Counted from the stretch's first letter, positions 11,691 through 22,945 are shown. The stretch: DNA of 64,000 bases from Lepidonotus clava (GCA_936440205.1 OW387148.1:27955961-28019960), one strand, 5' to 3'. A program made the numbers and translations. The notes: generated from the sequence alone by a model not told the origin.

Positions 11691-13527
11691 CTTCGGGTTC
11701 ATCTCATCACTTTCAAAGTATATCAACAGCAAATTGCTAACACACCTTTAGGATGTGAAATACAACCTTTAGATTTCAATAAGACTTTCTGGGATGATAA
11801 ATTGATCACTTGTACATGTCGTCAGGAGCATCTGCACAAAGTCTATAATGTTGCAGAAATGTATGTAATACTCCATCATTGAGCTAGACACACTGGCTAT
11901 GCTGAATAGACAAAAACAAATATGAAGCATCAACAGCAGGGCCCCCTTTGACATAGCAGAGTAAGGACTATTCTCTTTTATGTGGAATTGCATTCATATA
12001 GGAAGGCATCATTCATGTCTATGGCAAAGGCTACTATGCTGATTGTAGATGTTTACAACATGCAGGGTCAGATCCAGGAATATAGACATGGAGTAGTGGT
12101 CATAATACTGGTATTATTTACAGATATTGAATCAAATATATGCATGCTTCAGTGATTATAAGAAGAACATATCTCTGTGTTGATTGGGGAAAAAAATTAT
12201 ATTAATATCAACAAATACTTCCATAAAGATAGTCAGGGAAACCCAGCTGCTTCCACTATGAGGAGGGGGGGGGGACCCATCATTGGGATGATTACTTGGT
12301 CTTACATCATAGTCATATGAGAAGCCTACCATGATGGTGACCATGATGATGATATATCCACTATGAAATAAAAGAACTGCCATCAGGATGATAAAGAAAA
12401 CCTGCTATCACAAGGCCTTTTCAACTCATTGTGATGATTGGGTAACCTACAGTTAAATTGAATGGGAAGTCTTCCATCAATGGAAAGAATAAGATAACAA
12501 AAGTCACTAAATTGCCCGAGTCCCAATTATAATTGCAGTATTGATTTCATAACGCAAAACAACTCCAAATAACCGATTACCTACCTGATTGTCAGTATAT
12601 ATGTATTCTGAATGATTCTCTCTTTATTAAAATCAAACTCATATCCTACCACAATCACCTCATCCACCTCACATTCTTCCATCATCTTTACAATAAAATA
12701 ACCATATCCTACTTAAAACCAATTAACCCTTAATGTTCACAAATTGCTAATAATTGCTATAATAATATTACAATGTACTTCCACATGCCTATACTGGTAT
12801 AGCTGGAGGACTGGTGTTAAAGAGCCATAGCACTTATGATGTTACAGTTCTGAATAAAAAAAGAATAAAAAGGTCCCATTAGGAAGATTTTGGTAAGCCT
12901 TCCATTCAAATGATCAGAAAAACTTGCCATAGAAATTATTTAAAAAAAGTATCATTATAGAGAATGATTAGAAAAAAAACTGAAATTACAGTGATAGGGA
13001 AACCTGTCTTCAGAATGCTCAGGTTATAAAACAATCTGAATTATAAGCATTCTATACTTATTATGAGATCACGACAGGATTGCATAGAACCTTGTTTTAT
13101 AAGCCACACCTTATACCTTGAGGGATGCTTACAGGAAAGAATTGAATAAGTCTAAGTACAAAACAATGACATGTTGTCACTTCAACTTGTGCGTGAGTGT
13201 AGACAGGATTATAACCACATCTCATAACCAGGCCTTACGACATACCCTGGTTTACATCATTACCAGTCTATGTCTGTCTTTTTCTGCCACAACATGGTTA
13301 CGAAAATCATCGGGATGGAATCGGTACAAAGTACGATAGAAATTAAGTCTGAACTTCAAAAAGCCTCATCACAAGCATAATTCTGTGTTGATTTATACCT
13401 TCCACGATTAATATCGAAGTATTGCAACTTGCAAACAAGGCTTGAGTGATCTTAGTTCATTGATATGCAATACTTGTACCTAACAATCCTTTGACAGAGA
13501 TTTGTATGATGGCACGTTTCAAAATAA
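11691..13527. other. Intergenic DNA without recognised features
   Basis: I see no gene, RNA or shared repeat. There is a short G-run near 12266-12275. The small frames at 11769-11993 and 13118-13339 carry no recognisable motif. Confidence 0.35.
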
Positions 13528-13768
13528 TAATAGGGAGTTTTAGCAACCACGACGCATCTCGATATGTTGACGTATCTCAAAACTTTTGAGCCTCATTACA
13601 GACTACCAGTGTCAGATTTCTGAAAAACAATTACCTATTTATTGATATCATTGGCAAAGTAATGTGTCTCTAATGACATAATTTTGGTATACGTCCTTAC
13701 AGCAGAGATAATAGATACGTTGCGTTTGCGTTATGGGATACGTTGGGGGGTGCTAAAACTCCCTATTA
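13528..13768. mobile_element. MITE with perfect 18-bp inverted repeats
   Basis: TAATAGGGAGTTTTAGCA at 13528-13545 is exactly mirrored at 13751-13768. The 241-bp element carries scattered GACGTATC and ACGTTG motifs just inside the ends and encodes nothing. The flanks are AT-rich, so the target duplication cannot be read securely. Confidence 0.75.
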
Positions 13769-14606
13769 ATTCTTTCTCCATTGAAAATTAATAAAGCTCT
13801 AAATTCAGAACGTCAGGATCATATTGACTCTAGCTACATCATTAGATGACACTGATTAAACTTTTGACTGTTTCGTTGCCCAGCAGCAGAACTTATATGT
13901 CTCATTTGTTCAGAACTGTAGAAACAATACCATTGACCTCTGGCCTCTACCTCTAGATATAAAATTTGATGTAGAAAGTCCTCGCAGAATCAAACCTTAA
14001 CCATGCACTCTTTAAAACTCTTTAAGATACACATAATATTGGAATGCTAGTGATTATGATTGTGTTCCCCCACTTCCTCACTCTTAAAATACTGTTAAAC
14101 ATGAAGAAGTCTTTTGTAATTGTGTTTAGAAAATCTTTCCATGATAAAAAAAAAAGATTCGGTGACTAAGATGAAAGGGTTTTGAAAATAGAAAGTTTAT
14201 CATTCTAAAGAACAAAAATATTGTCATTAGATGGATATTGGTACTTGGAATTTGCCTATTATTAGACGTATTATTACCCCATGAAATGATTGAAAAACAA
14301 GACTGAATCATTTTTATTATGGCGTAGATAATCCTACCCTGAATAGTTTGTTGCATACCATCCTCCTCTGAGGTATTCTGCAATTGGCAGATATGTTCAA
14401 GAAAAAGAGAATGAAAACTAGAATAAATGCATCGTCTTTCCAGAAAAACACCTACTGGGGGCTTACATTGATGCCACACACATCTGCCTAACATTTGTTA
14501 AGAATGATGAGACTGGTCAAAGAATTATTTGCATAGCAGGAAATGCCACAACTGATCAGATATTTACTTAAAACGGTATTAATAGCAGTCAGAGTTTTGA
14601 AACACT
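13769..14606. other. Intergenic DNA without recognised features
   Basis: A 122-codon minus frame at 14126-14494 is the only long one. It is rich in Phe/Ile/His, lacks any domain I know, and is best taken as chance. Confidence 0.35.
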
Positions 14607-14826
14607 AAAGCCCCGTACCCACTAGGCGATTTTACGAGGGATGGGCGGACGGGCAAGTGGGATAATCGGGCGATTCTAGGGGCCACCTGTAAGTAAAGTA
14701 TGTTGGAATGTGCAGGTTTGATCTGAATCACTGGTAAAATCGGCCGATTTTGAGGGCAGAATCGGCTGATTTTAATGGCGATCTGTCAGCTGACTCAGTG
14801 ATAATCGCCTAGTGGGTATGGCCTTT
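14607..14826. mobile_element. MITE family B copy
   Basis: The ends read AAAGCCCCGTACCCACTAGG and, mirrored, CCTAGTGGGTATGGCCTTT. The interior contains several copies of ATCGGCCGATT in both orientations. This is a 220-bp non-coding element. Relatives: 30342-30552, 48096-49078 and 53313-53527. Confidence 0.75.
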
Positions 14827-15569
14827 CAAGCCTATATTTCACAAAACTACTTTGATGCTGCCGAGAATTATCTATAATTTTTAGATGCAGTCATATGGGC
14901 TATGACAATCTAGCATTGTTCAATGACTAGGTAGAATTTCTTGGCTAAGACCAGACAGTGTTGTTGCCAAAGGAAAAAAAAATCGAATTTCACTTCAGAT
15001 GGGTGAATGTGGCCGGAAGCTCTCGACCAAAACATGTTTTTTCTTTATGGTCACACCAAAGAAAACATGTTGTAACATAGCATCACAAACTGGTGATAAG
15101 AGTGAAAACCTATACCTACCTTGGCATGAACATTATTTATAAGCAACTTACGCTAGAAGCTCATGCCAACTCTATCATTAAATGAGTCTCAATCAAGTAC
15201 TCTAACTTAGGAAATTAGGAGGTTCATAACAACGAAAGCAGCTACTCTTTACAGGAGTGACATCAAAATTCAAAGGCTGCGGACTTGAGATGATGTGGCA
15301 GGCTGCGACAGTATGCTGGTTAAATGCCTATACCCAACTGAGTAGCTGCAGTATCTCAAAAGCACAGTACCTTGTCATTAAGGGGGCAAGCCATGGCTTG
15401 TTATCAGTATAATATTATTTAAGAAAAAGATATAATAGGATTTTTTTTATGTTTGTATATATTACATACCAATATCACCTCATTAGGGCTAATTAGTTTA
15501 TTAATTAATTGGTTAAGGAGGTCATTTAAGGTAATTAAGATAGTGTCTGAACCCCCTTCCTATCAGGCT
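14827..15569. other. Intergenic DNA without recognised features
   Basis: AT-rich, with no coding or repeat signal that I can support. Confidence 0.3.
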
Positions 15570-15960
15570 GCAGCCAAGTGGCAGCAGGTCGTGACCCTCA
15601 GTACCCTGAGTGGTGGCTACATGATGTTAAGTCACTGACAACTGGCTGCAACCTGCTGTGGAGAATTTTGACGTCTCCCCTGAATATCTACAAAAATATG
15701 GTATTACCTATTCTAGAATATGATGACGTCCTAAACTCAGTCTCAAAGACTCTCAGAAAGAAATTTCAAACTTAAAATAAGGCATTGAGGTGTGCACTGG
15801 GAAAAGAGAGAACCTTCAGCTCAGAGATGTTGCACAAAGAAGTTAAATTGCTAAAAGACCAAATGTCCCAACTGTCACCACTTGAAAGGTTTAACATGTG
15901 GAAGAAATACCATTGAACTGGCATTGAAACTAGATCAACTAAAAAGAAACTCCTTTAGTC
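15570..15960 (+). pseudogene. Degenerate LINE reverse-transcriptase 3' fragment
   Basis: The plus frame contains NIYKNMVLPILEYDDVL followed by SKTLRKKFQT, a TAA stop at 15776, and then in the same frame NKALRCALGKERTFSSEM. This order is typical of the thumb/C-terminal end of non-LTR (LINE) reverse transcriptases (LPxLEYG, then a QxxALR-type motif). A further stop follows near 15915. No catalytic YxDD region is visible upstream, so only the 3' part survives. The clade (CR1, Jockey or other) cannot be told from so little. Confidence 0.6.
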
Positions 15961-16194
15961 CATCACATAATCTCCTCGCTGTTGCGAGGGTTGTCCACCA
16001 CCTCTCGCAACAAGGACGTTGCTGTTGGATGGATCCGGCTGTTGATTTGTGGCTGTTCTGCTGGACCGATTTTAATTCTCTAAACAGTTCTGAGAACTAG
16101 ACATTTAGATATAAAATTCCTGAAATTTTCAGCCTAGAAGAATTATCAAAAATGAGTGGAAATTGATGCTGAATTTCGTGTTTAACAGCGAGAC

Positions 16195-16280
16195 TTTGAC
16201 CAAACCCTCGCTGTTGCTCTCACTGTTGTTCTCGCTGTTGCTCTCACTGTTGTTCTCGCTGTTGCTCTCGCTGTTGCAAA
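16195..16280. repeat. 12/24-bp minisatellite
   Basis: CTCGCTGTTG and CTCACTGTTG units alternate about seven times. The Ser/Glu/Asn-repeat open frame on the minus strand is only a translation of this repeat. It directly abuts the transposon that begins at 16306. Confidence 0.7.
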
Positions 16281-16305
16281 GGGTTGGCTTATGCGATGGA
16301 GCACA

Positions 16306-17227
16306 GGGGTCCGTTTCATAAAGCATTGATGTTACTAACTCCACCCTTAATTTCCATGCAGTGTTGCATTTAGGCTAGTAAGAACTTTTAGTGTTGCATA
16401 TCCAAAGGGTTGGACCCCTCTGAAGGTGTCATGTTACTACCTGGTGTTGCACAAACTGAACCATGACGGTGTTAAGGGAGGTGTTAGTGGTGAATTTGGG
16501 GCTAACTCAGGGTCTGCTAACATGGAGCAAAAATGTGGTTGTTAGCATATCTAAATTCTGCAAGAAGCATCCAAAACTGATTTTTTTTGCTCAAACATAT
16601 AACTTACTATATGTACATACTAACTCTGCCACAGACATATAATTGTATAATTAACATTGGGTGAAATTCAACTTTTTGCTAACATCACCAACAGGAAGTG
16701 GCTCAGTTTGCTAACACCACCAACAGGAAGTAGTTCAGTTTGCTAACACCACCAACAGGAAGTAGTTCAGTTTGCTAACATCACCAACAGGAAGTGGCAG
16801 AGAGTGGTACTTCCTGTTGGTGATGTTAGCAAACTGAACAACATTTTTATTTCACATTTCTGAAGTACTGTTAAACATAAAAAATGAAGTGATGTAGTGT
16901 GTAGCTTTAGCAAATAGTGAAAAAGGGTTGGGTATTCTGTGTGTATTTTTAAGTGCTGTTTATTCCTTAATATAGAGGTAAAAGGGGACTCAGTTTGCTA
17001 ACATCACCAACAGGAAGTGACCTCTGTTACTAACATACTCACATCTGGCAGTTTTATTGCCTCATTAAATACCACTCAAGGACTCCCAATTAACTCAGCT
17101 ACAACAGGACTTTTCTGCTAACTTAACTTCAACCTTTATGCAACAGGGGGGTATAAACTGATGTTAGCAGAAATTTAGATTGTTACTAACATCAGGCAAA
17201 CTGACAAAACTTTATGAAACGGACCCC
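16306..17227. mobile_element. Non-autonomous DNA transposon with perfect 18-bp TIRs and internal iterons
   Basis: GGGGTCCGTTTCATAAAG at 16306-16323 is exactly mirrored at 17210-17227. The 922-bp element encodes no protein. Inside, a unit built on GCTAACACCACCAACAGGAA is repeated four times in tandem (about 16677-16797), once inverted (about 16809-16840), and once more in direct orientation (about 16991-17020). Subterminal GATGTTAGTAAC-like motifs sit inside both ends. Arrays of this kind are typical transposase-binding iterons, but the transposase family is unknown. The flanks do not give a clear target duplication. Confidence 0.8.
16670..16845. repeat. Iteron array inside the 922-bp transposon
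   Basis: Four direct units of about 32 bp, TTTGCTAACA(C/T)CACCAACAGG followed by AAGT and CAG, lie head to tail. They are followed by an inverted unit ACTTCCTGTTGGTGATGTTA, which can pair with the last direct copy as a hairpin. Confidence 0.75.
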
Positions 17228-18248
17228 AGACAATGAAACGACCAACGAATGAAAAATTTAAACATAGTCTCTCTTACCCGAGATACTATAAGCCCCTGGG
17301 CTTGCTTCTGAGATACGTTCTCAGGTGCAGGCTACCGCCATGATGTTATTTCCCCAAGTCAAATGAACAGCAAGCAGGTGTTAATGGTTGATCACAAAAG
17401 ACGACTCTGTTTTATTTTGCGCCTTTTATAGGACACCTATTTTTTACATAGGAAGGTTCATGGCATCTGATTGGTTTGCTGTAGGTTGCGTGATAAGAAC
17501 CACCAAAATGGTCAAGTCTACAACCAATAAACAATAATTATTGTTATTATGATAGTTCTTACTATCCTGAAAGTTGATACTTCGAAGTTTTGAGTCTTCA
17601 TAATTTTGTGGAACAAATACTTCGTGTCACAAACTTCATGTAACAATTTATCTTGTGGCTTTCAGTAATTCACCTAATAATTCACCTCATTATTACAATC
17701 TATGTCTATCTATATAAGTCATGACGCTATTTTGCAATGCTAAAATAGAACTATTGGATTCACATACTTTTACTACAAATTTTATGTTCGGTTTATTCAC
17801 CTGTTCATCCACAGATTACCATAGGATAGTATACTACCATCTGTTGTAGAGAAACATTCCTTTTAATGCCACTCACCTCTCCTCCTGCAAATTGCATCCC
17901 TAAGACCACACCTTTGAAGGACAGGCCCTTAATGATCGTAATTACAGTCCATTATCTAACTGCATTACATAAAATTGACACTGTAATTATTTGTCATTTA
18001 TATAAACCTGTTACGCGCTTGCTACAGTCCAAACCTTTCTGCACTAGGCAACATTTCTGTTGAGAAGTGGATACGCTATAGTTTCTATATAACCTTGCAC
18101 ATCCCTGCGGCTGTCACCTTAACCGCTTTCACTGCTGAATAATTATGTCATTTTACAGTTCGTTATTACAGAGACATTGCCTAAGTTATGAAAATAAGTC
18201 TTAGAAATGTCTAAAATTAACATTTTCTCTAGATTCTTCGAAAGATTT
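17228..18248. other. Intergenic DNA without recognised features
   Basis: No gene or repeat is recognised. A 65-codon plus frame at 17866-18063 has no supporting motif. Confidence 0.3.
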
Positions 18249-18541
18249 AGAAAGGTTTAACAATTCTCTTTTGCTCAATATTGTATACCCAGAAAAGGTC
18301 AAACAAACGTAATATCACCAGCTTGATGATGGGTAAGTCAAATATAGGCTTAAATACTGGCTGAATTTCTTCGACCCTGCCCCTCATGACATAAGTACAA
18401 CAATATGGGAGATGAGATGAATGTGCTGAACGACAAGACGCCAATATAATTATATGCTTGACCTCCCAGTTTCAATGTAGTATAAAGCCTTTATTCTGCA
18501 TGTCAATTTTAGAAATTGGCAGTGGGAATTAAACGTAAATA
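18249..18541. repeat. Left copy of an old tandem duplication
   Basis: It starts AGAAAGGTTTAACAATTCTC and shares, in the same order, TTCGACCCTGCCCCTCA, GAATGTGCTGAACGACAAG and TAGTATAAAGCCTTTATTCT with 23031-23466. The copies differ by many substitutions and one roughly 100-base stretch, so the duplication is far older than the Ngaro element that now separates them. Confidence 0.75.
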
Positions 18542-18728
18542 TATACTAAGAATAACCAACGGCTTATTCCCATATAATTGCGGGCGCCCGCTGTGCAGTC
18601 ACGGGTAGCTAAGCAGGTCGCTATGTTGCGTCACCATGGCACCGTTGCGTCACATGATTCCATTGTGACGTCACAGGTCAGCTGCGTCGACCGCCGCAAG
18701 AGGTGGACTTACACTGTGGTTAATTTTT
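18542..18728 (+). repeat. Ngaro split direct repeat A1
   Basis: The left terminal repeat, matching A2 at 22707-22874. It is 19 bp longer because of a duplicated GTTGCGTCA-flanked segment. Confidence 0.9.
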
Positions 18729-19765
18729 GTGTTTTGTCCGACCTTAAACCTATCAAGATGGGTCCGAAGTTGCGTGTGGTGAAGGGAAAGGATGGAGCAA
18801 CGTCCATAGACCCCGATGAAGATTTGGGAGCCGTCGGAGGAGCATGTAACGCCGACTTCTTCAACGGTCCCGGGATTACGAGTCAACCGGGCAGCGTCAA
18901 CAATGGCGGCCCGGCTCCCTTCAGCTTCTCGACGAGCGTCCCGATGGGAGGTGGGTGCAACGACTGTGCCGCGATGGATCACAGGCTCTGCAAATTAGAA
19001 AGGGCATCAAGGGTTAAGTCTAGCTTGAAAGCCACAAAGAAGGACGCGAAAGGAGACCGGGCACAGCCCCCAGCACAATCTGACAGCGACTACGGTGACA
19101 CATCAACCGACACCAGTGACAACGGTGACAGATCGTCATCGGAGGATTCAGGGTCGTCAACCAGTGCAAGTTCTACAGACAGGGAACGTAGGAGAGGCCA
19201 GAAAAAGTCTGGGTCCAGGCACAGATCGAAGTCTCACTCAAAGTCAAGGTCCGTCAGAAAAGGAAGAGGCAAGTACGACCGCAAGAGACAACTAGGTAAG
19301 GGAGAATCTGTGAAAAATGTGGAAGGCCTATTACTCTGCTTGTTGGAGCTGCTTCGTGACAGCTACAATGACAAGAAAAAGGTTGGGGGACTGATCGACC
19401 ATTTAATAGTTATCACTCAAAAGTCGGAGACCAGGGTGTACAAGTTGGACGCCCTGGTGGGCTACGATGATGAACGTCGTGAGGCAGCGTCCAAAAAGGG
19501 ACTGAAAGCCTTTGGTGAGGTGAATCCATCATCAGTGCTTAAGTTCCTAAGTTATGATTCAACAACCAGTTCCAAAAGGCAACCGATACAGGAAAAGAAA
19601 CAGTCCAAGGGGCGCCAGTGTTTCAAGTTCAACTCAATGTCAGGGTGTGACGGTATTGGCTGCAACTACCGCCATGTGTGTATGTTCTGCAATGACTCAG
19701 GGCACGGAAGTACAGGCTGCAAAAAAGGAAAATTCGGATCAGAAAAGGGACAGTCAAAGCATTGA
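18578..19765 (+). CDS. Ngaro ORF1 (Gag-like)
   Basis: The first open frame of the Ngaro element, 395 codons at most. The protein has a low-complexity Ser/Asp/Arg/Lys-rich middle, a more ordered helical stretch after it, and a Cys/His-rich zinc-finger-like cluster near the C-terminus, as expected for the nucleic-acid-binding Gag of DIRS-like elements. The true start may be one of the internal Met codons (for example 18758), because the frame's upstream part lies in repeat A1. Confidence 0.7.
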   Translation: MRAPAVQSRVAKQVAMLRHHGTVASHDSIVTSQVSCVDRRKRWTYTVVNFCVLSDLKPIKMGPKLRVVKGKDGATSIDPDEDLGAVGGACNADFFNGPGITSQPGSVNNGGPAPFSFSTSVPMGGGCNDCAAMDHRLCKLERASRVKSSLKATKKDAKGDRAQPPAQSDSDYGDTSTDTSDNGDRSSSEDSGSSTSASSTDRERRRGQKKSGSRHRSKSHSKSRSVRKGRGKYDRKRQLGKGESVKNVEGLLLCLLELLRDSYNDKKKVGGLIDHLIVITQKSETRVYKLDALVGYDDERREAASKKGLKAFGEVNPSSVLKFLSYDSTTSSKRQPIQEKKQSKGRQCFKFNSMSGCDGIGCNYRHVCMFCNDSGHGSTGCKKGKFGSEKGQSKH

Positions 19766-19879
19766 AGTGCTGATCTCGGTGACCAACCCAGTGGTCTTGT
19801 TTCCCCATATGGAGGATTAGCTCCTCGTAGTGTTGTATCTGATGTTGGGATTTCTAACCTTGCATTTTCTGTTGGGGAT

Positions 19880-21709
19880 GTGGACACTGAGGGGGAGGGG
19901 GAAAGTTATACATGCTTGTTTGATGTTCCGCCGAATTTTGATTTAACCAAAAATGTTGACTGTATTGGTAGAATCCATTCGTGTGAAAGCGTGTTTACCC
20001 CACCTGCCAGTAGCAAAGGCAGGGTTATCGAGATTTTTGATGTTTGCAGGAGTGGTACCTGTTCTTGCGAAAATATTGTTGGTACTCAATCACCACTCAG
20101 ACCCTGCAGAGTTGGCAGTTTCCTATTTTCTGACGCATGTGGCTTGGGTAAGGACCAGATAGATTTTATTTGGGACGGGCTATGTGACGGGTTTAAGATA
20201 GTTGATCCACTCTGTGAAGCTGAGTATGACCAAGAAAATTATCTTTCTATATCTGAAGGGCATTTTTACAAAGAAATGTGCAAGTTGTTGGAAGGGGAAA
20301 TTGCCGAAGGAAAAGTGTCAGTGGTTGATGTGAAACCCCGTTGTATCCATGCCCTTGGGGCAGTTCCAAAAAGTGATGGGCAGTTGCGCCCTATAACTGA
20401 TTGTAGTAGGCCCGAAGGGGCAAGCGTGAACAACTTTATGAACACAACTTGTTCTGACTTTAAGTACAAATCGGTCAATGATGTAACTAGGCAACTGTGT
20501 AAGGGAGATTTCATGTGCGTTGTTGACATTGCTAGTGCATATAGAACGGTACCTATCCACCCAGATCACTCAAAATTCCAGGGTTTTCGTTGGGATTTTG
20601 GAACCGGGGCGGGAAATGTTTTCCTTCAGGAAAATAGGTTATGCTTTGGTTTGAAATGCGCGCCTTTCATTTTCAATAGCTTGTCGGACTTAGTAGTGGA
20701 AATCGCTCACTCCGAAGGTGTGGAGCGAATTGTCAATTACTTAGACGATTTTCTAATAATTGAAAGCAGTGAGGAAAAGTGTGTGGAGAGCCAGAAAATT
20801 CTGTTGTCAATCTTGCGCAAACTAGGGTTTTCCATTTCATGGAAAAAGGTGTCCCCACCTTCAGAAGTGACAAGTTTCTTGGGGATCTGTATTGACTCAG
20901 TCAACATGTCCTTAACTTTACCCACAGAGAAAATTAGCAAATTACACGACCTTATCGACACACTTGTAAGCCAGGGCTATGCATCAAAAAAGCAGCTGGA
21001 GAGTCTAGGTGGGCTAACAGCCCATTTCTCGTCTGTGATAAGAGGAGGTAGGACGTTCTGCAGAAGGATATATGACCTGCTAGCCACCTGTGGTGGTAGG
21101 GGTAGGGTGAAACTTAACGAAAGTGTGTTGCTGGATATGTCATGGTGGAAAAAACTATGTGGGGTTTTTAACGGGTCCGCAAAAATCATCCCAAGGGAGT
21201 GTCGCTATAGCTTCACTACTGATGCTTCCGTGGGAGGTTTCGGTGGTTGGAGTGATGGTGACTGGTTCTTAGGGTCATGGGATGGAAATGTACCGGGAGT
21301 TTTTAACATTCATAACCATGTAGTCCTGCCACCCTCGGGGTCAGATATCTTTGCACCTAATATCAACGTGTACGAACTCTACGCAATTCTGGTGGCGCTG
21401 CGTAGGTGGGGCCACTTGATGCGGAACAGTTTGATACAGGTGGTAACGGACAATAACCAAGCCATGTACATGGTGAACACAGGCCGCAGTGCAAACAAGT
21501 GTTGCATGTCATGGCTCCGTGAAATTTTTTGGTTGTGTTTCTTATTCAATGTTGATCTTTATGCAGTGTATATCAAATCGGATGAGAATGTATTTGCGGA
21601 TGCACTTTCAAGGGTGTCGGCACTTTCAATGAAAATGCTTGTAATAGAGTCCGTCATGGAATTGAATTTATGTTGTTGTAATGTTTTACGTAGGGCCGTC
21701 CAAGAGTGA
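19880..21709 (+). CDS. Ngaro reverse transcriptase / RNase H
   Basis: A 609-codon frame. The middle carries the palm region of a DIRS/Ngaro-type reverse transcriptase, with a YLDD catalytic box near residue 290. The C-terminal third carries an RNase H-like domain (TTDAS and later VVTDN segments). The end overlaps the start of the recombinase frame by 29 bases, a compact arrangement usual in this group. The frame appears open throughout. No methyltransferase domain is present, which agrees with Ngaro rather than DIRS1. Confidence 0.85.
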   Translation: MDTEGEGESYTCLFDVPPNFDLTKNVDCIGRIHSCESVFTPPASSKGRVIEIFDVCRSGTCSCENIVGTQSPLRPCRVGSFLFSDACGLGKDQIDFIWDGLCDGFKIVDPLCEAEYDQENYLSISEGHFYKEMCKLLEGEIAEGKVSVVDVKPRCIHALGAVPKSDGQLRPITDCSRPEGASVNNFMNTTCSDFKYKSVNDVTRQLCKGDFMCVVDIASAYRTVPIHPDHSKFQGFRWDFGTGAGNVFLQENRLCFGLKCAPFIFNSLSDLVVEIAHSEGVERIVNYLDDFLIIESSEEKCVESQKILLSILRKLGFSISWKKVSPPSEVTSFLGICIDSVNMSLTLPTEKISKLHDLIDTLVSQGYASKKQLESLGGLTAHFSSVIRGGRTFCRRIYDLLATCGGRGRVKLNESVLLDMSWWKKLCGVFNGSAKIIPRECRYSFTTDASVGGFGGWSDGDWFLGSWDGNVPGVFNIHNHVVLPPSGSDIFAPNINVYELYAILVALRRWGHLMRNSLIQVVTDNNQAMYMVNTGRSANKCCMSWLREIFWLCFLFNVDLYAVYIKSDENVFADALSRVSALSMKMLVIESVMELNLCCCNVLRRAVQE

Positions 21710-22625
21710 TCTTCGGAAAAGGGAGGAGGAACTCAAACGTAATGCGTCAGCACCATCAACTAACAAGGCTAGGAGATGTCAAGAAAAATGCTACAAAAGA
21801 TTCTGTGATCAATACGGACTAGAATACCATAACTGTGACTCTGCGAGAGCGTCATCATACATTGCATATCTATCTTTCTTTATGGTGTATACTTCGATTT
21901 TAAATTATCTCTCAGGCCTGTCTATGTTCCTGAAATCGATTGGTGAGGGGGGAGTAGACTATACAAACTATTATGTTAAGCTGTCACTGCGGGGAGCAAG
22001 GCGTTTGTGTGGGAAAGGCAGGGGGCAGAGTGTGGGTTTGTTCCCCCTGGACTTGTCAATTTTTTCCAAAATTAATCTCACCCGCATTAACCATTTGGTC
22101 TTCTGGGCCGCTGTTACGTTGGCCTTCAGATGTTTGCTTCGCGCTTCAAACTATTGTTTTTCGAGGCACACCTTGCATGTAAAAGATGTGGAGTTTGTTA
22201 AAGGTGGGATTATTGTTCACGTTAATTCATCTAAATCAAATCAGTATTCCGAATCAAAATTGTCAATCCCCGTGTTCGGGAACCCGGATTCAGTTATTTG
22301 CCCCATCAGCTGGATTTTTGAAATGTTGTTGTTACGCAGCCCAAGTTCTGATGAGGTGCTGTTTAAGGTTTTCAAGGGCGGTTGTTGGCGTCCTATGTCG
22401 GACAAGTGGTTTAATAAGATGTTGAAATCGAAATGTAACATTCCTAGTGTCTCATCACACAGCCTGAGGAGAGGTGGTGCCTCTTTCATGTTGCAAAGGG
22501 GGTTCACTGTGTCAGATGTCAAGCAACGGGGCGGGTGGAAATCAATGTGTGTGTATGAATACCTGTCACTCAGTCAAAAACAGGCAATGTGTAAGGATAA
22601 ACTTTTTAGTTCTAGCCTTCCTTAG
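21681..22625 (+). CDS. Ngaro tyrosine recombinase
   Basis: A 314-codon frame. The C-terminal half matches the phage-integrase/tyrosine recombinase fold: an Arg in a FRCLLRASNYC context, then the HSLRRGGA box, a GGWKS box and a terminal Tyr in VYEYLS. In this element class the enzyme integrates a circular DNA copy, in place of the DDE integrase of LTR elements. The frame overlaps the end of the reverse transcriptase frame and appears open throughout. Confidence 0.85.
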   Translation: MFYVGPSKSDLRKREEELKRNASAPSTNKARRCQEKCYKRFCDQYGLEYHNCDSARASSYIAYLSFFMVYTSILNYLSGLSMFLKSIGEGGVDYTNYYVKLSLRGARRLCGKGRGQSVGLFPLDLSIFSKINLTRINHLVFWAAVTLAFRCLLRASNYCFSRHTLHVKDVEFVKGGIIVHVNSSKSNQYSESKLSIPVFGNPDSVICPISWIFEMLLLRSPSSDEVLFKVFKGGCWRPMSDKWFNKMLKSKCNIPSVSSHSLRRGGASFMLQRGFTVSDVKQRGGWKSMCVYEYLSLSQKQAMCKDKLFSSSLP

Positions 22626-22647
22626 TAAGGCGGTTTTGGGCGGTTTG

Positions 22648-22711
22648 GCCAGTTTTGTTATGTCGAGCCCACTCCCGCCTTCCTTGTATCTGTGTTAGCC
22701 AGCTATTATAC
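22648..22711 (+). repeat. Ngaro split direct repeat B1
   Basis: 64 bp identical to B2 at 22946-23009. It joins directly to A2 with a few shared bases (TATAC). Confidence 0.9.
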
Positions 22712-22874
22712 TAAGAATAACCAACGGCTTATTCCCATATAATTGCGGGCGCCCGCTGTGCAGTCACGGGTAGCTAAGCAGGTCGCTATGTTGCGTCACA
22801 TGATTCCATTGTGACGTCACAGGTCAGCCGCGTCGACCGCCGCAAGAGGTGGACTTACACTGTGGTTAATTTTT
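22707..22874 (+). repeat. Ngaro split direct repeat A2
   Basis: Matches A1 with one substitution and a 19-bp length difference. Confidence 0.9.
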
Positions 22875-22945
22875 AACTTACTGTTTTGTCTTATTGTGAT
22901 CTTACTGTGATCTTATGATTACTGTAATGTGTTTGGTAATAAAGT

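Noticed and set aside
14126-14494. 122-codon minus-strand frame
   Set aside because: No known domain; Phe/Ile-rich as expected from AT-rich noncoding DNA.
16129-16344. Ser/Glu/Asn-repeat protein on the minus strand
   Set aside because: It is a translation of the CTCGCTGTTG minisatellite.
20266-21189. Minus-strand frames inside the Ngaro element
   Set aside because: They are shadows of the reverse transcriptase frame.
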